From CTSoil-043 sp963821235 (lineage in GTDB: Bacteria > Chloroflexota > Limnocylindria > Limnocylindrales > CSP1-4), in the NCBI GenBank assembly GCA_963821235.1, contig CAWGCS010000001.1, positions 2,046,001 to 2,110,000 on the forward strand: DNA of 64,000 bases, written 5' to 3'. How positions within the stretch are numbered: position 1 is the stretch's first letter; every line of letters starts with the position of its first letter. Under the pieces are notes generated by a model. That model searched no databases, had not been told where the DNA came from, and worked only from the letters and a program-made list of their open reading frames with translations. This document shows, piece after piece, positions 16,469-24,221 of the stretch. Both the position numbers and the translations under genes were made by a program.

Positions 16469-17208
16469 GGGATCCGGCGGGCGGCCGCCCGGGCCCCGTG
16501 GTTGCGCTCGACGGACCGGGCTCGTCCGGCAAGAGCAGCGTCGGGATGGCGGTCGCGGCGGCGCTCGGGCTCCGGTTCCTCGACACGGGCCTGCTCTACC
16601 GGGCCCTCACCTGGCTGGCCCTCGAGCGGGGCGTCGACCCCGACGACGGCCCCGCCATCGCCGCCCTCGCGGGCGCGATCGACCTGGGGGCCGACGAGGC
16701 CGGGCGCCTCACCCGCGTCCTGGTGGGCGGCCGGGACGTGGCCGCCGAGGTCCGGACGCCGCGGGTGGATCGGTCCGTCTCGGCGGTCTCCCGCCAGCCG
16801 GAGGTCCGGGCCGCGCTCCTGGGTCGCCAGCGGTCGATCGCCGCCGGCGGGGGGATCGTCGTCGCCGGCCGGGACATCGGCCGGGTCGTGCTCCCCGACG
16901 CGGACGTGAAGGTCTGGCTCGATGCCTCGCCCGAGGAGCGGGCCACCCGCCGGGCTCGCGAGCGGGGGATCGATCCGGATTCCCCCGCTGGCCGGGCGAT
17001 CCTCGAGGACCTCCGCCGTCGAGATGCCGTGGACGGCTCCCGGACCCACTCGCCGGCGGGCCCCGCTGGCGACGCGGTCCACGTCCGGACGGACGGCAAC
17101 TCCTTCGAGGAGACGGTGGCCGCGGTGCTCGAGGTCATCGCGACGGCCGGGCCGAGCGAGACCGCGACGCCCGGGACGGGCGCCTCATCCCCGGAGGCGC
17201 GCTCGTGA
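16465..17208 (+). CDS. cmk: Cytidylate kinase
   Basis: 247 aa, GTG start overlapping the amidohydrolase stop. Cmk makes CDP/dCDP from CMP/dCMP. P-loop GPGSSGKSS at about 17-25, LDTGLLYRALTWLAL (the family's DTGA.YRA), VDRSVSAVSRQPEVR, VAGRDIGRVVLPDADVKVWLDAS and RR.RD..D.SR in the C-terminal third. Upstream of plsC and ispH, a common order in this kind of genome. Confidence 0.93.
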   Translation: MRDPAGGRPGPVVALDGPGSSGKSSVGMAVAAALGLRFLDTGLLYRALTWLALERGVDPDDGPAIAALAGAIDLGADEAGRLTRVLVGGRDVAAEVRTPRVDRSVSAVSRQPEVRAALLGRQRSIAAGGGIVVAGRDIGRVVLPDADVKVWLDASPEERATRRARERGIDPDSPAGRAILEDLRRRDAVDGSRTHSPAGPAGDAVHVRTDGNSFEETVAAVLEVIATAGPSETATPGTGASSPEARS

Positions 17209-17978
17209 GCGGCGGGCCCCGCCGCCGGTCGGGGCAGGCGGCCTCGGCCTTCGCCCTCCCGGCCGCCCGGCGACCGTGGTTCCTGCGTGCGAGCGAGCTC
17301 GTCGGCCGGACGCTGATCCGCGTCTCCACCCGCGTCACGGTCGAGGGCCTGGAGCACGTCCCGGCGAACGGGCCGCTCATCCTGGCCGCCAACCACATCA
17401 GCAACGCGGATCCGCCGCTCGTCGCCTGCTGGCTGACGCCTGCGCTGGATCGCCCGGTGCACTGGATGGCCAAGGCGGAGGCCCTCGAGTGGCCGGTCGC
17501 CGGCTGGTTCATGCGCCAGAACGGGGCCTTCGGGATCCATCGCGGCGCGGCCGACACCGAGGCGTTCCGGCTCGCGCGGTCCGTCCTCGACGACGGTCGC
17601 GTGCTGGGCACCTTCCCGGAGGGCACGAGGAGCCCCACGGGCGCCCTCCAGGTGGCGAAGGACGGCGTGACCCTGCTGGCCCTGCGCACCGGCGCGCCGA
17701 TCCTCCCGATCGGCGTCGCGGGCACGGACCGCTTCTGGCCGCGGGGGCGGACGCTGTGGCGCATCGGGGGGCGGATCTCCCTGCGCGTGGGCGAGCCGTT
17801 CGTCCTGGAGCGGGGAACCGGCCCCGACGGGCGCCGCGAGTCGCTCGAGGACGTCACCACCCGCCTGATGCTCCGCATCGCGGAGCTCCTGCCCGAGCGC
17901 CACCGTGGCGTCTACGGGCCGCTGCTGTCGGGCCTCCCCGACGGAGGTCCCGGGGTTTCGGCAGGGAAGGTGCGATAA
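17205..17978 (+). CDS. plsC: 1-acyl-sn-glycerol-3-phosphate acyltransferase (PlsC family)
   Basis: 257 aa, GTG overlapping cmk. Transfers an acyl chain to lysophosphatidate in phospholipid synthesis at the membrane. Motif I NHISNADPP (NHxxxxD, about residue 63), GAFGIHRG, motif III FPEGTRSPTG (about 135) and PILPIGVAGTDRFWP. The N terminus is amphipathic rather than a clear helix. It could also be a related acyltransferase. ispH follows after 7 bp with its own promoter signal. Confidence 0.88.
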   Translation: MSGGPRRRSGQAASAFALPAARRPWFLRASELVGRTLIRVSTRVTVEGLEHVPANGPLILAANHISNADPPLVACWLTPALDRPVHWMAKAEALEWPVAGWFMRQNGAFGIHRGAADTEAFRLARSVLDDGRVLGTFPEGTRSPTGALQVAKDGVTLLALRTGAPILPIGVAGTDRFWPRGRTLWRIGGRISLRVGEPFVLERGTGPDGRRESLEDVTTRLMLRIAELLPERHRGVYGPLLSGLPDGGPGVSAGKVR

Positions 17979-17979
17979 T
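17971..17979 (+). promoter_or_regulatory. Extended -10 element of ispH, probable leaderless mRNA
   Basis: TGC-GATAAT lies over the last codons of plsC and ends 6 nt before the ispH ATG (17986). There is no Shine-Dalgarno in that gap, so the mRNA from this promoter would start at or next to the ATG. Confidence 0.5.
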
Positions 17980-17985
17980 CCAGCC

Positions 17986-18972
17986 ATGGGAATGGTCCAC
18001 GACGTGCGCATCGCCAAGCGGACCGGCTTCTGCTACGGCGTTCGCGAGGCGGTCGACCGGGCCAAGGAGGCGGCCGACGCCGGCAAGATGACGCACACGC
18101 TCGGCCAGGTCGTCCACAACGAGGGGGTCGTCGCCAGCCTCAACGCGCGCGGCGTCGTCCCCATCCGCGACCTCGAGGAGGCCCGGTCCGGGTCGACGGT
18201 CGTGATCCGCGCCCACGGCGTCACGCCGTCGGTCCGCGAGTCGGCGTCCTCCCGCGGCCTGGACGTCATCGACGGGACCTGCTCGTGGGTCATCGCCGAG
18301 CAGCGCGAGCTCCAGAAGCTCGTCGAGGACGGCTACACGATCGTCCTCCTCGGGACCCCCAACCACCCCGAGGTCATCGGCCTCCTCGGCTTCGCCCCCG
18401 ACGCGATCGTCGTCGACGACGAGGAGGACTGGGACCGCATCCCGCGGCGGAAGCGGATGGCCCTCATCACCCAGTCGACCCAGCCGCCCTGGAAGTTCGA
18501 GCGGCTGGCGGCCCGGATGATCCATCTCGCCCACGAGCTGAAGATCGTCAACACCGTCTGCCCGGTCACGATCCGCCGCCAGGAGGACACCGTGGAGACG
18601 GCCCGCGAGGTCGACTTCATGGTCGTCGTCGGCGGGCGCAGCAGCGCCAACACGAAGGAGCTGACGCGCCTCTGCGAGATCGTCGGCACGCCGGTCATGC
18701 AGATCGAGCACGCCCGCGACCTCACCGACGCGGCCGCCTTCGGGGAGGCCCGCCTCGTCGGCGTCACCGGCGGGACCTCCACGCCCATCGAGGACCTGGA
18801 GCTGGTGGCGGAGCGGATCCTGGAGCTGGCCGGCACGGCCGAGGCCCGGGCGCGCGCCGCCGAGCTGGCGGCCGACGCGCTCCTTGCGGCGGCGACGCCC
18901 GCCGGCCGCACGACGTCCCTCCCGCCGATCCCGGCCGAGCTCGCTCCCACGACCGCGACGGCCGCCCGTTGA
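17986..18972 (+). CDS. ispH: 4-hydroxy-3-methylbut-2-enyl diphosphate reductase
   Basis: 328 aa, ATG. Last enzyme of the MEP pathway, an Fe-S protein that reduces HMBPP to IPP and DMAPP. The three cluster cysteines are present in GFCYGV (about residue 16), GTCSWV (about 100) and TVCPVT (about 192), with HGVTPSVRE, GTPNHPEVIG and GGRSSANTKEL in their usual places and a TGGTSTPIEDLE near the end. A C-terminal Ala-rich tail of about 40 residues extends past the usual end. Pairs with dxs in the same window. Confidence 0.95.
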   Translation: MGMVHDVRIAKRTGFCYGVREAVDRAKEAADAGKMTHTLGQVVHNEGVVASLNARGVVPIRDLEEARSGSTVVIRAHGVTPSVRESASSRGLDVIDGTCSWVIAEQRELQKLVEDGYTIVLLGTPNHPEVIGLLGFAPDAIVVDDEEDWDRIPRRKRMALITQSTQPPWKFERLAARMIHLAHELKIVNTVCPVTIRRQEDTVETAREVDFMVVVGGRSSANTKELTRLCEIVGTPVMQIEHARDLTDAAAFGEARLVGVTGGTSTPIEDLELVAERILELAGTAEARARAAELAADALLAAATPAGRTTSLPPIPAELAPTTATAAR

Positions 18973-20483
18973 CCGGGCCCGCCTCGCTGCCCGTCATTGC
19001 CATCGTCGGGCGCCCGAACGTCGGCAAGAGCACCCTCTTCAACCGCGTCGTCGGCGACAGCCGGGCCGCCATCGTGGAGGACCGGGCGCGGACCACCCGC
19101 GATCGCATCTACGCCGAGGGCGACTGGAACGGGCGCAGCTTCCTCGTCGTCGACACCGGGGGCCTGGAGGCTGCGCCGGGCGATGCCATCGAGGCCAAGG
19201 TCCAGGAGCAGGCCCGCCTCGCGATCGCCGAGGCCGACGTGATCGTCTTCGTCGTCGACGCGACCACCGGCCTGACCCCCGCCGACCAGGAGGCGGCCGA
19301 GGTCCTGCGGCGCGCCACCGCGCCCGTCCTGGTCGCCGTCAACAAGGCCGACAACGCGAAGCGAGAGCTCGACGCGGCCGAGTTCTGGGCGCTCGGCTGG
19401 GACCAGACGTGGCCGATCAGCGCCGCCCACGGCCGTGGGGTCGCAGACCTCCTCGACGAGATCGTGCTGGCGCTCCCACCCGAGAGCCCGGTCGAGCTGG
19501 CCCGCAAGGCCCGCGAGGCCGCCACCGACCGGGAGGCCGCCCTCATCGCCGACGAGCTGGCGGAGGGCCTCGATCCCGGCGAGGCGGACTTCGACGACGG
19601 TGCGCTGCCCGGCCCGGTCACGATCGCCCTCGTCGGCCGCCCGAACGTCGGCAAGTCGAGCCTCCTCAACGCCCTCCTGGGCGAGGAGCGGGCGATCGTC
19701 TCGGAGATCCCGGGCACGACCCGCGACGCCTTCGACACTCGCCTCGCCTACGGGCAGGGCGAGGTCGTCCTCGTCGACACGGCGGGCATCCGCCGTCGCG
19801 GCAAGGTTGCCGCCGGACCGGCGGCGGAGCGGTACTCCACCCTGCGCGCCCTCAAGGCGATCGACCGGGCCGACATCACGGTGCTCGTCATCGACGCGGT
19901 GGAGGGCCTCACGGCCCAGGACGCGCACGTCGCGGGCTACACGATCGACGCCGGCAAGGGCCTCGTCATCGCGGTCAACAAGTGGGACCTCGTGGAGAGC
20001 AAGACCGACCGGACCTTCGACCAGTACGTAGCCTGGATCCGCCGCGAGGTCCCGTTCCTCGACTTCGCCCCGATCGTCTCCATCAGCGCCCGGACCGGGC
20101 AGCGGGTGGACCGTGTGCTGGAGATGGCGGTCGACGTGTGGGGCGAGCGGCGCAAGCGGATCGGGACCGGGGAGCTGAACCGGCTCCTCGCCGAGGCGAC
20201 GGCCCGCCAGGTGCCGCCAGTGGCGAAGAACCGCCGTCCGAAGCTCTTCTACGCGACCCAGGCCGGCATCGAGCCGCCAACGTTCATCTTCTTCGCCAAC
20301 GACGCGGAGCTGATCCACTTCAGCTACCGGCGCTACCTGGAGAACCGCATTCGCGACGTCCTCGGCTTCCACGGGGCGCCGATCAAGCTCGTCTTCCGCA
20401 ATCGCGGGGCGGAGCGGCCCCGCCGGCGCAGGGCCGCCACGCGGAGCGGGCCGGCGCGGGCGGGAGGCGGCCCTCGCCGCTGA
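18969..20483 (+). CDS. der: Ribosome-associated GTPase Der (EngA)
   Basis: 504 aa, TTG start in a TTGA overlap with ispH. Double GTPase needed for 50S subunit maturation. First G domain: GRPNVGKSTLFNR (about 14-26), DTGG, NKAD. Second G domain: GRPNVGKSSLLNALLGEERAI (about 220, in parts), DTAGIRRRGK, NKWDLVESK. The KH-like C-terminal domain has RQVPPVAKNRRPKLFYATQ in parts and PTFIFFANDAELIHFSYRRYLENRIR. A basic Arg/Ala tail ends the protein. A terminator hairpin follows. Confidence 0.96.
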   Translation: MTGPASLPVIAIVGRPNVGKSTLFNRVVGDSRAAIVEDRARTTRDRIYAEGDWNGRSFLVVDTGGLEAAPGDAIEAKVQEQARLAIAEADVIVFVVDATTGLTPADQEAAEVLRRATAPVLVAVNKADNAKRELDAAEFWALGWDQTWPISAAHGRGVADLLDEIVLALPPESPVELARKAREAATDREAALIADELAEGLDPGEADFDDGALPGPVTIALVGRPNVGKSSLLNALLGEERAIVSEIPGTTRDAFDTRLAYGQGEVVLVDTAGIRRRGKVAAGPAAERYSTLRALKAIDRADITVLVIDAVEGLTAQDAHVAGYTIDAGKGLVIAVNKWDLVESKTDRTFDQYVAWIRREVPFLDFAPIVSISARTGQRVDRVLEMAVDVWGERRKRIGTGELNRLLAEATARQVPPVAKNRRPKLFYATQAGIEPPTFIFFANDAELIHFSYRRYLENRIRDVLGFHGAPIKLVFRNRGAERPRRRRAATRSGPARAGGGPRR

Positions 20484-20554
20484 GGCCGGAGCGTCGCGGC
20501 CCGGCGGACGCGGGCGGGCCAGCGTGGGCGGGCGCCGGCGGTGCCGGGACGCCT

Positions 20555-20583
20555 CGAAGGCCCGGCCGCGGGCCGGGCCTTCG
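20555..20583. terminator. Bidirectional terminator between der and the duplicated DUF4177-like gene
   Basis: Perfect 13-bp stem CGAAGGCCCGGCC / GGCCGGGCCTTCG with a 3-nt GCG loop between the convergent genes der (+) and the 20617-21057 gene (-). GAAGG/CCTTC at the stem base gives a short A/T-containing end but no long U tract. Confidence 0.7.
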
Positions 20584-20616
20584 ATTCTGGAGGTCGGAGG
20601 CGTCGCTCGAGCGTCC

Positions 20617-21057
20617 TCAGACGTCCCGCTCCAGGAGGATCGGCAGCGGGATCGACGGCTGCGCGGCCGGCGAGTACGACGGGTGGTGGGTCAGGTCGGC
20701 GCTGGCCACGCGCCAGTTCTGCTTGCCCAGCTCGGTCAGCCGCTCCAGCAGCTCGGAGAGGTGCGCCTCCGGGTGCTCCTGGAACGGCATCCGCTCGATC
20801 CGGAACTCGACCCGGCGGGTGGAGGTCGCGTCCTTCTCCAGCAGGACCGGCAGCGGGATCGACGGCTGTGCGGCCGGCGAGTACGAAGGGTGGTGGGTCA
20901 GGTCGGCGCTGGCCACGCGCCAGCCCTGCTTGCCCAGCTCGTTGAGCCGATCGAGGAGCTCCGAGAGGTGAGCCTCCGGGTGCTCCTGGAACGGCATCCG
21001 CTCGATCCGATACTCGACCCGGCGGGTCGAGACGTTCACCTGCTCCGTGACGACCAT
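20617..21057 (-). CDS. Internally duplicated DUF4177-like small protein
   Basis: 146 aa made of two nearly identical 69-residue units. Each unit has RRVE(Y/F)RIERMPFQEHPEAH, a helix LSELL(D/E)RL.ELGKQ.WRVASADL, then THHPSYSPAAQPSIPLP and (V/I)LLE(K/R)D. The 'W.VAS.D......P.LL.+' pattern is that of DUF4177-type proteins, which are normally one such unit. The repeat is also clear in the DNA (period 207 bp), so the duplication is recent or kept homogeneous. Function unknown; divergent from the Crp/Fnr gene. Confidence 0.8.
   Translation of the reverse strand: MVVTEQVNVSTRRVEYRIERMPFQEHPEAHLSELLDRLNELGKQGWRVASADLTHHPSYSPAAQPSIPLPVLLEKDATSTRRVEFRIERMPFQEHPEAHLSELLERLTELGKQNWRVASADLTHHPSYSPAAQPSIPLPILLERDV
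20629..21042. repeat. Direct tandem repeat, 2 x 207 bp
   Basis: CTCCAGGAGGATCGGCAGCG at 20629 recurs as CTCCAGCAGGACCGGCAGCG at 20836, and the similarity continues through the whole unit (for example the stretch with GGGTGGTGGGTCAGGTCGGC occurs in both). Differences are a few percent, mostly at synonymous positions. Confidence 0.85.
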
Positions 21058-21163
21058 GGTGCTTCCAAGCCTTTCACCGCCCGGACCGCCATCCCGGGCG
21101 ATCGCGGCGGCACGTCGATGGTGCGCCGCGGCCCGCCGCGGGTCGGTGACCCCGGTGCTCGGC

Positions 21164-21185
21164 GCGCGTGACCGCGGTCACGCGC
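21164..21185. promoter_or_regulatory. 22-bp perfect palindrome with Crp-type spacing upstream of the Crp/Fnr gene
   Basis: GCGCGTGACC GCG GTCACGCGC, reading in full as a perfect 22-bp palindrome, contains CGTGA-N6-TCACG (21167-21182), the geometry of a Crp site (TGTGA-N6-TCACA). It lies 90 bp upstream of the Crp/Fnr-family start at 21275. A possible promoter follows: TTGGCC (21206-21211), 18-bp spacer, TATCGT (21230-21235). That places the palindrome centre near -66, as in autoregulation. Confidence 0.55.
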
Positions 21186-21274
21186 CGAATGGCGCCGGCC
21201 GGCACTTGGCCACGGGGGGTCGGGCGGCGTATCGTCGGGGCAGGCCGGCTGAGGGCTCGACCCGCGGCCGAGAC

Positions 21275-21988
21275 ATGCACCGATCGATCAGCGCGCTCGA
21301 CGAGCTCACCCGCGAGGGGCTGCGGGGCGGGTTCCTCTCCGCCCTCCCGCCGGAGGCCGCCGAGCGCCTCATCACGGAAGCGATCCGCATCAACGTCCCG
21401 GCGGGCGCCCTCGTCTATCGCGACGACGAGAGCCCGCGCGTGCTGGTCGTGGTCACGGGGCTGCTGCGCATCTACCTCTCCTCGCCCGACGGCCGGCAGG
21501 TGACCGTCCGCTACGCGCGCAGCGGGGACGTGGCCGGCCTCGCCCTCGTCATCGGCGGGCCGGCGCCGATGAGCATCCAGGCCGTGACCAGCTCGCTCGT
21601 GGTGGCGCTCCGGGTGGATGCTCTCCGGGCGCTGCTGGCGACGGATCCCGCGGTCGCGCGCGCCTGTGCCGAGGAGCTGACGCGCCAGCTGTGGCGGCTG
21701 CTCGACGACATCTCCGAGCAGGCCTTCCTGACGGTCCGCCAGCGACTCATCCACCAGCTGCTCCTGCTGGCCTCGCCCGGAGCGGGACGCGACCTCGTCG
21801 TGCACGCCGGGCAGCAGGAGCTCGCCGATGCGATCGGCTCGGTGCGCGAGGTCGTGACCCGCAACCTCCACCAGCTCCACGAGGAAGGCCTCGTCGACGT
21901 CTCGCGCGACGAGGTCGTGCTCCTCGACCCGGTGGCGCTCGCGGGGGTGGCGGGGGAGCCCGCGCGGGCTCGCAGCTCGCGGGATTGA
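21275..21988 (+). CDS. Crp/Fnr family transcriptional regulator
   Basis: 237 aa, ATG. An N-terminal cyclic-nucleotide-binding-type beta roll (about 15-125: INVPAGALVYRDDE, GLLRIYLSSPDGRQVTVRYARSGDVAGL) is joined by the long dimer helix (ACAEELTRQLWRLLDDISEQAF) to a C-terminal winged helix with HAGQQELADAIGSVREVVTRNLHQLHEEGLV, read in parts. No Fnr-type cysteine cluster is visible, so it senses something other than an Fe-S cluster; cAMP-contacting residues cannot be confirmed by eye. Crp-type palindromes lie upstream of this gene and at 57.47 kb. Confidence 0.9.
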   Translation: MHRSISALDELTREGLRGGFLSALPPEAAERLITEAIRINVPAGALVYRDDESPRVLVVVTGLLRIYLSSPDGRQVTVRYARSGDVAGLALVIGGPAPMSIQAVTSSLVVALRVDALRALLATDPAVARACAEELTRQLWRLLDDISEQAFLTVRQRLIHQLLLLASPGAGRDLVVHAGQQELADAIGSVREVVTRNLHQLHEEGLVDVSRDEVVLLDPVALAGVAGEPARARSSRD

Positions 21989-22094
21989 CCGGGGGCCCGT
22001 CGGGGGTCGCCCGGACGGTGGCGGCCGGCCGGCCCGCCCGCACCGCCGTCACGCGCGAGGGACCGCTGCCGTCGAGGGATCGCGTTGGCTGCTC

Positions 22095-22103
22095 TGGTAT
22101 CCT
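22095..22103 (+). promoter_or_regulatory. Extended -10 element of tRNA-Pro
   Basis: TGG-TATCCT ends 8 nt before the mature tRNA 5' end, so the primary transcript starts very close to the tRNA. No clear -35. Confidence 0.45.
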
Positions 22104-22111
22104 TCGCGGGT

Positions 22112-22188
22112 CGGGGTGTGGCGCAGCTTGGTAGCGCACCTGAATGGGGTTCAGGAGGTCCCGCGTTCGAATCGCGGCACCCCGACCA
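22112..22188 (+). tRNA. tRNA-Pro (anticodon GGG), CCA encoded
   Basis: Full cloverleaf: acceptor CGGGGTG/CACCCCG, D arm GCGC/GCGC with AGCTTGGTA loop, anticodon stem CCTGA/TCAGG with loop ATGGGGT (anticodon GGG reads CCC/CCU proline codons), T arm CCGCG-TTCGAAT-CGCGG, discriminator A, CCA at 22186-22188. A terminator hairpin follows 18 bp downstream. Confidence 0.95.
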
Positions 22189-22206
22189 ACGACCTGGACG
22201 CGAACT

Positions 22207-22229
22207 GGCCCCCGGGACTCCCGGGGGCC
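22207..22229 (+). terminator. Terminator after tRNA-Pro
   Basis: GGCCCCCGGG-ACT-CCCGGGGGCC, a perfect 10-bp stem with a 3-nt loop, followed by TCCTGGTTTCC. Confidence 0.7.
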
Positions 22230-22247
22230 TCCTGGTTTCCGCGGCGA

Positions 22248-22508
22248 CTACGTCAGGAGGTCGTCCATCAGGTGGGCGGTCGGGGGATGGACCGCGAAGA
22301 CCTCGTCCTCGGCGGCCTGCTCGGCGGCGTCCCGGTCCGGAGCGTCGCCCTCGGCCAGGAGATGGCCCGTCGGGCTCGCGATCCGCCAGTGCCACGTGTG
22401 GCCGCCTTCGCAGACGGAGACGACGACGTCGCGCCCGTGGATGTGCGCCGCGAAGGCCATGCGCGTGCCGGCGGGGCAGGGGATCGGGTGCCAGCTCGCG
22501 ATCAGCAC
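22248..22508 (-). CDS. Small hypothetical protein
   Basis: 86 aa on the minus strand. The middle reads SVCEGGHTWHWRIASPTGHLLAEGD and the end has a regular acidic helix (DRDAAEQAAEDEVFAVHPP). It has the look of a small soluble protein with a beta sheet plus one helix, rather than of an antisense shadow: there is no real gene opposite it. I do not recognise the family. It is monocistronic, between tRNA-Pro and the decarboxylase. Confidence 0.5.
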   Translation of the reverse strand: MLIASWHPIPCPAGTRMAFAAHIHGRDVVVSVCEGGHTWHWRIASPTGHLLAEGDAPDRDAAEQAAEDEVFAVHPPTAHLMDDLLT

Positions 22509-22611
22509 GCCACGAGCATCGTGCCGTGCCGGCCTCGATCACAAGAGCCGGAGCGCCCGACAGGGCGGGCTCAGGGCGCACCGCGGGCCCGAGGACGCGC
22601 GGCGGAGGCCC

Positions 22612-22617
22612 TAGACT
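22612..22617 (+). promoter_or_regulatory. -10 element of the decarboxylase gene, probable leaderless mRNA
   Basis: TAGACT ends 6 nt before the ATG at 22624. No Shine-Dalgarno lies in the gap. Confidence 0.45.
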
Positions 22618-22623
22618 TGGGCC

Positions 22624-24135
22624 ATGGAGCCCGAGGCGGACCCGTTCGAGGCGCTCGACGAGGCGCAGCTCGGGCGCGGGGACATGGACCCCGCCCGCTT
22701 CCGGGCCGCCGGCCACGCCGTGGTGGACGCGATGGCCGATTACCTGGCCGGCGTCGAGACACGCGCCGTCCTCCCGGCGATCGAGCCGGGCTCGATCCGC
22801 CCGCTGCTCCCGGAATTCGCGCCCGAGGACCCCGAGCCGCTGGCGACGATCCTCGCCGACGTCGACCGGCTCGTCGTCCCCAACGCGACCCACTGGCAGC
22901 ACCCCGGCTTCCTGGCCTACTTCGCCACCACGGCGTCCTCGGCCGGGATCCTCGGCGAGATGTGGACCGCGGTGCTGGGCCAGAACCCCATGCTCTGGCG
23001 GACCTCGCCGATCGGGACCGAGCTCGAGCAGGTCGTCGTCGGCTGGCTGCGCCGGGCGCTGGGCCTCCCGGCCGCCTTCGACGGCCTCCTGACCGACACG
23101 GCCTCGACCTCCACCCTCATCGCCCTCGCCGCCGCACGCGAGGCGGCCGGGCTGCGGGCCGCGGCCGAGGGCCTGGCGGCGCGCGTCGTCGAGGGCCGGC
23201 CCGTGGTCTACACCTCGGCGGAAGGCCACAGCAGCATCGAGAAGGCCTGCATGACCCTGGGCCTGGGCCGCGCGGCGCTCCGGCGGCTGCCCGTGGACGA
23301 CGCGTACCGGATGCGCCCAGACCTCCTCGCCGAGGCGATCGCCGCGGATCGCGCGGCCGGGGGCATCCCGGTGGCGATCGTGGCCACGATCGGGACGACC
23401 TCCTCGACCTCCGTCGATCCGATCGCCCCGATCGCCGACATCGCGGCCCGCGAGGGCATCTGGCTGCACGTCGATGCCGCCTACGCCGGGGCGGTGGCCA
23501 TCGTCCCCTCGCGGCGAGGCCCCTTCGAGGGATGGGAGCGCGCCGACTCGATCGTCGTCAACCCCCACAAGTGGCTCTTCACACCGCTCGACGCGTCGCT
23601 CTTCCTGAGCCGCCGGATGGACGGCGTCCGGGCCGCCTTCAGCCTCGTCCCGGAGTACCTGCGGACCCTCGACCAGGAGCGGCCCGTCCACGACTTCGCG
23701 GAGTACCAGCCTCAGCTCGGGCGCCGGATGCGCGCCCTGAAGCTCTGGATGCAGCTGCGCTACTTCGGCCTGGCGGGGATGCGCCGCCGGATCGATGCCC
23801 ACTGCCGGCTCGCCGAGGAGCTGGCGGCGGCCGTGGACGCCGAGCCGGACTTCGAGCGGCTGGCGCCGGTGCCGTTCTCCACGGTCTGCCTCCGCTGGCG
23901 CCCGTCCGCGCTGGCCGGGCGCGGGGACGAGCCGGCGGTCCGGGTCCGGCTCGACGCCGCGAACGAGCGGCTGATGGCCGCCGTGAACGCCACCGGCGAG
24001 GTCTTCCTCTCGCACACGCGGCTGCACGACCGTTTCGCCATCCGGGTCGCGATCGGCAACCTGCGCACGGAGGGCCGCCACGTCGAGCGGGCCTGGGAGC
24101 TGCTCCGTCGCGAGGCGCGGGCGCTGGAGGCCTGA
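22624..24135 (+). CDS. Pyridoxal-dependent aromatic-L-amino-acid decarboxylase family protein
   Basis: 503 aa, ATG. Group II PLP decarboxylase: HWQHPGFLAYFATTASSAGILGEM in parts matches the family's 'HP.F.aff....s..s.lge', then TSAEGHSSIEKACMTLGLG, IVATIGTTSSTSVDPI, LHVDAAYAGA and the Schiff-base lysine in NPHKWLFTPLD. It ends with the usual small domain (SHTRLHDRFAIRVAIGN). Likely substrates are Trp, Tyr, Phe or DOPA giving the amine and CO2; the exact one cannot be read. The next gene encodes an aldehyde dehydrogenase, which could oxidise an aldehyde from such an amine, but no amine oxidase or transaminase is nearby. Confidence 0.88.
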   Translation: MEPEADPFEALDEAQLGRGDMDPARFRAAGHAVVDAMADYLAGVETRAVLPAIEPGSIRPLLPEFAPEDPEPLATILADVDRLVVPNATHWQHPGFLAYFATTASSAGILGEMWTAVLGQNPMLWRTSPIGTELEQVVVGWLRRALGLPAAFDGLLTDTASTSTLIALAAAREAAGLRAAAEGLAARVVEGRPVVYTSAEGHSSIEKACMTLGLGRAALRRLPVDDAYRMRPDLLAEAIAADRAAGGIPVAIVATIGTTSSTSVDPIAPIADIAAREGIWLHVDAAYAGAVAIVPSRRGPFEGWERADSIVVNPHKWLFTPLDASLFLSRRMDGVRAAFSLVPEYLRTLDQERPVHDFAEYQPQLGRRMRALKLWMQLRYFGLAGMRRRIDAHCRLAEELAAAVDAEPDFERLAPVPFSTVCLRWRPSALAGRGDEPAVRVRLDAANERLMAAVNATGEVFLSHTRLHDRFAIRVAIGNLRTEGRHVERAWELLRREARALEA

Positions 24136-24148
24136 GCCGGCGGGGCCG

Positions 24149-24157
24149 TGCTAGGCT
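24149..24157 (+). promoter_or_regulatory. Extended -10 element of the aldehyde dehydrogenase gene
   Basis: TGC-TAGGCT, about 65 nt before the ATG. In this case a leader with a Shine-Dalgarno (CCAGGAGGG near 24205-24212) lies between. Confidence 0.4.
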
Positions 24158-24221
24158 CGACCGCCGACGATCCCCGTCTTCGCACGCAGCGCCCGGCCGG
24201 GCGCCCAGGAGGGTTCCATCG

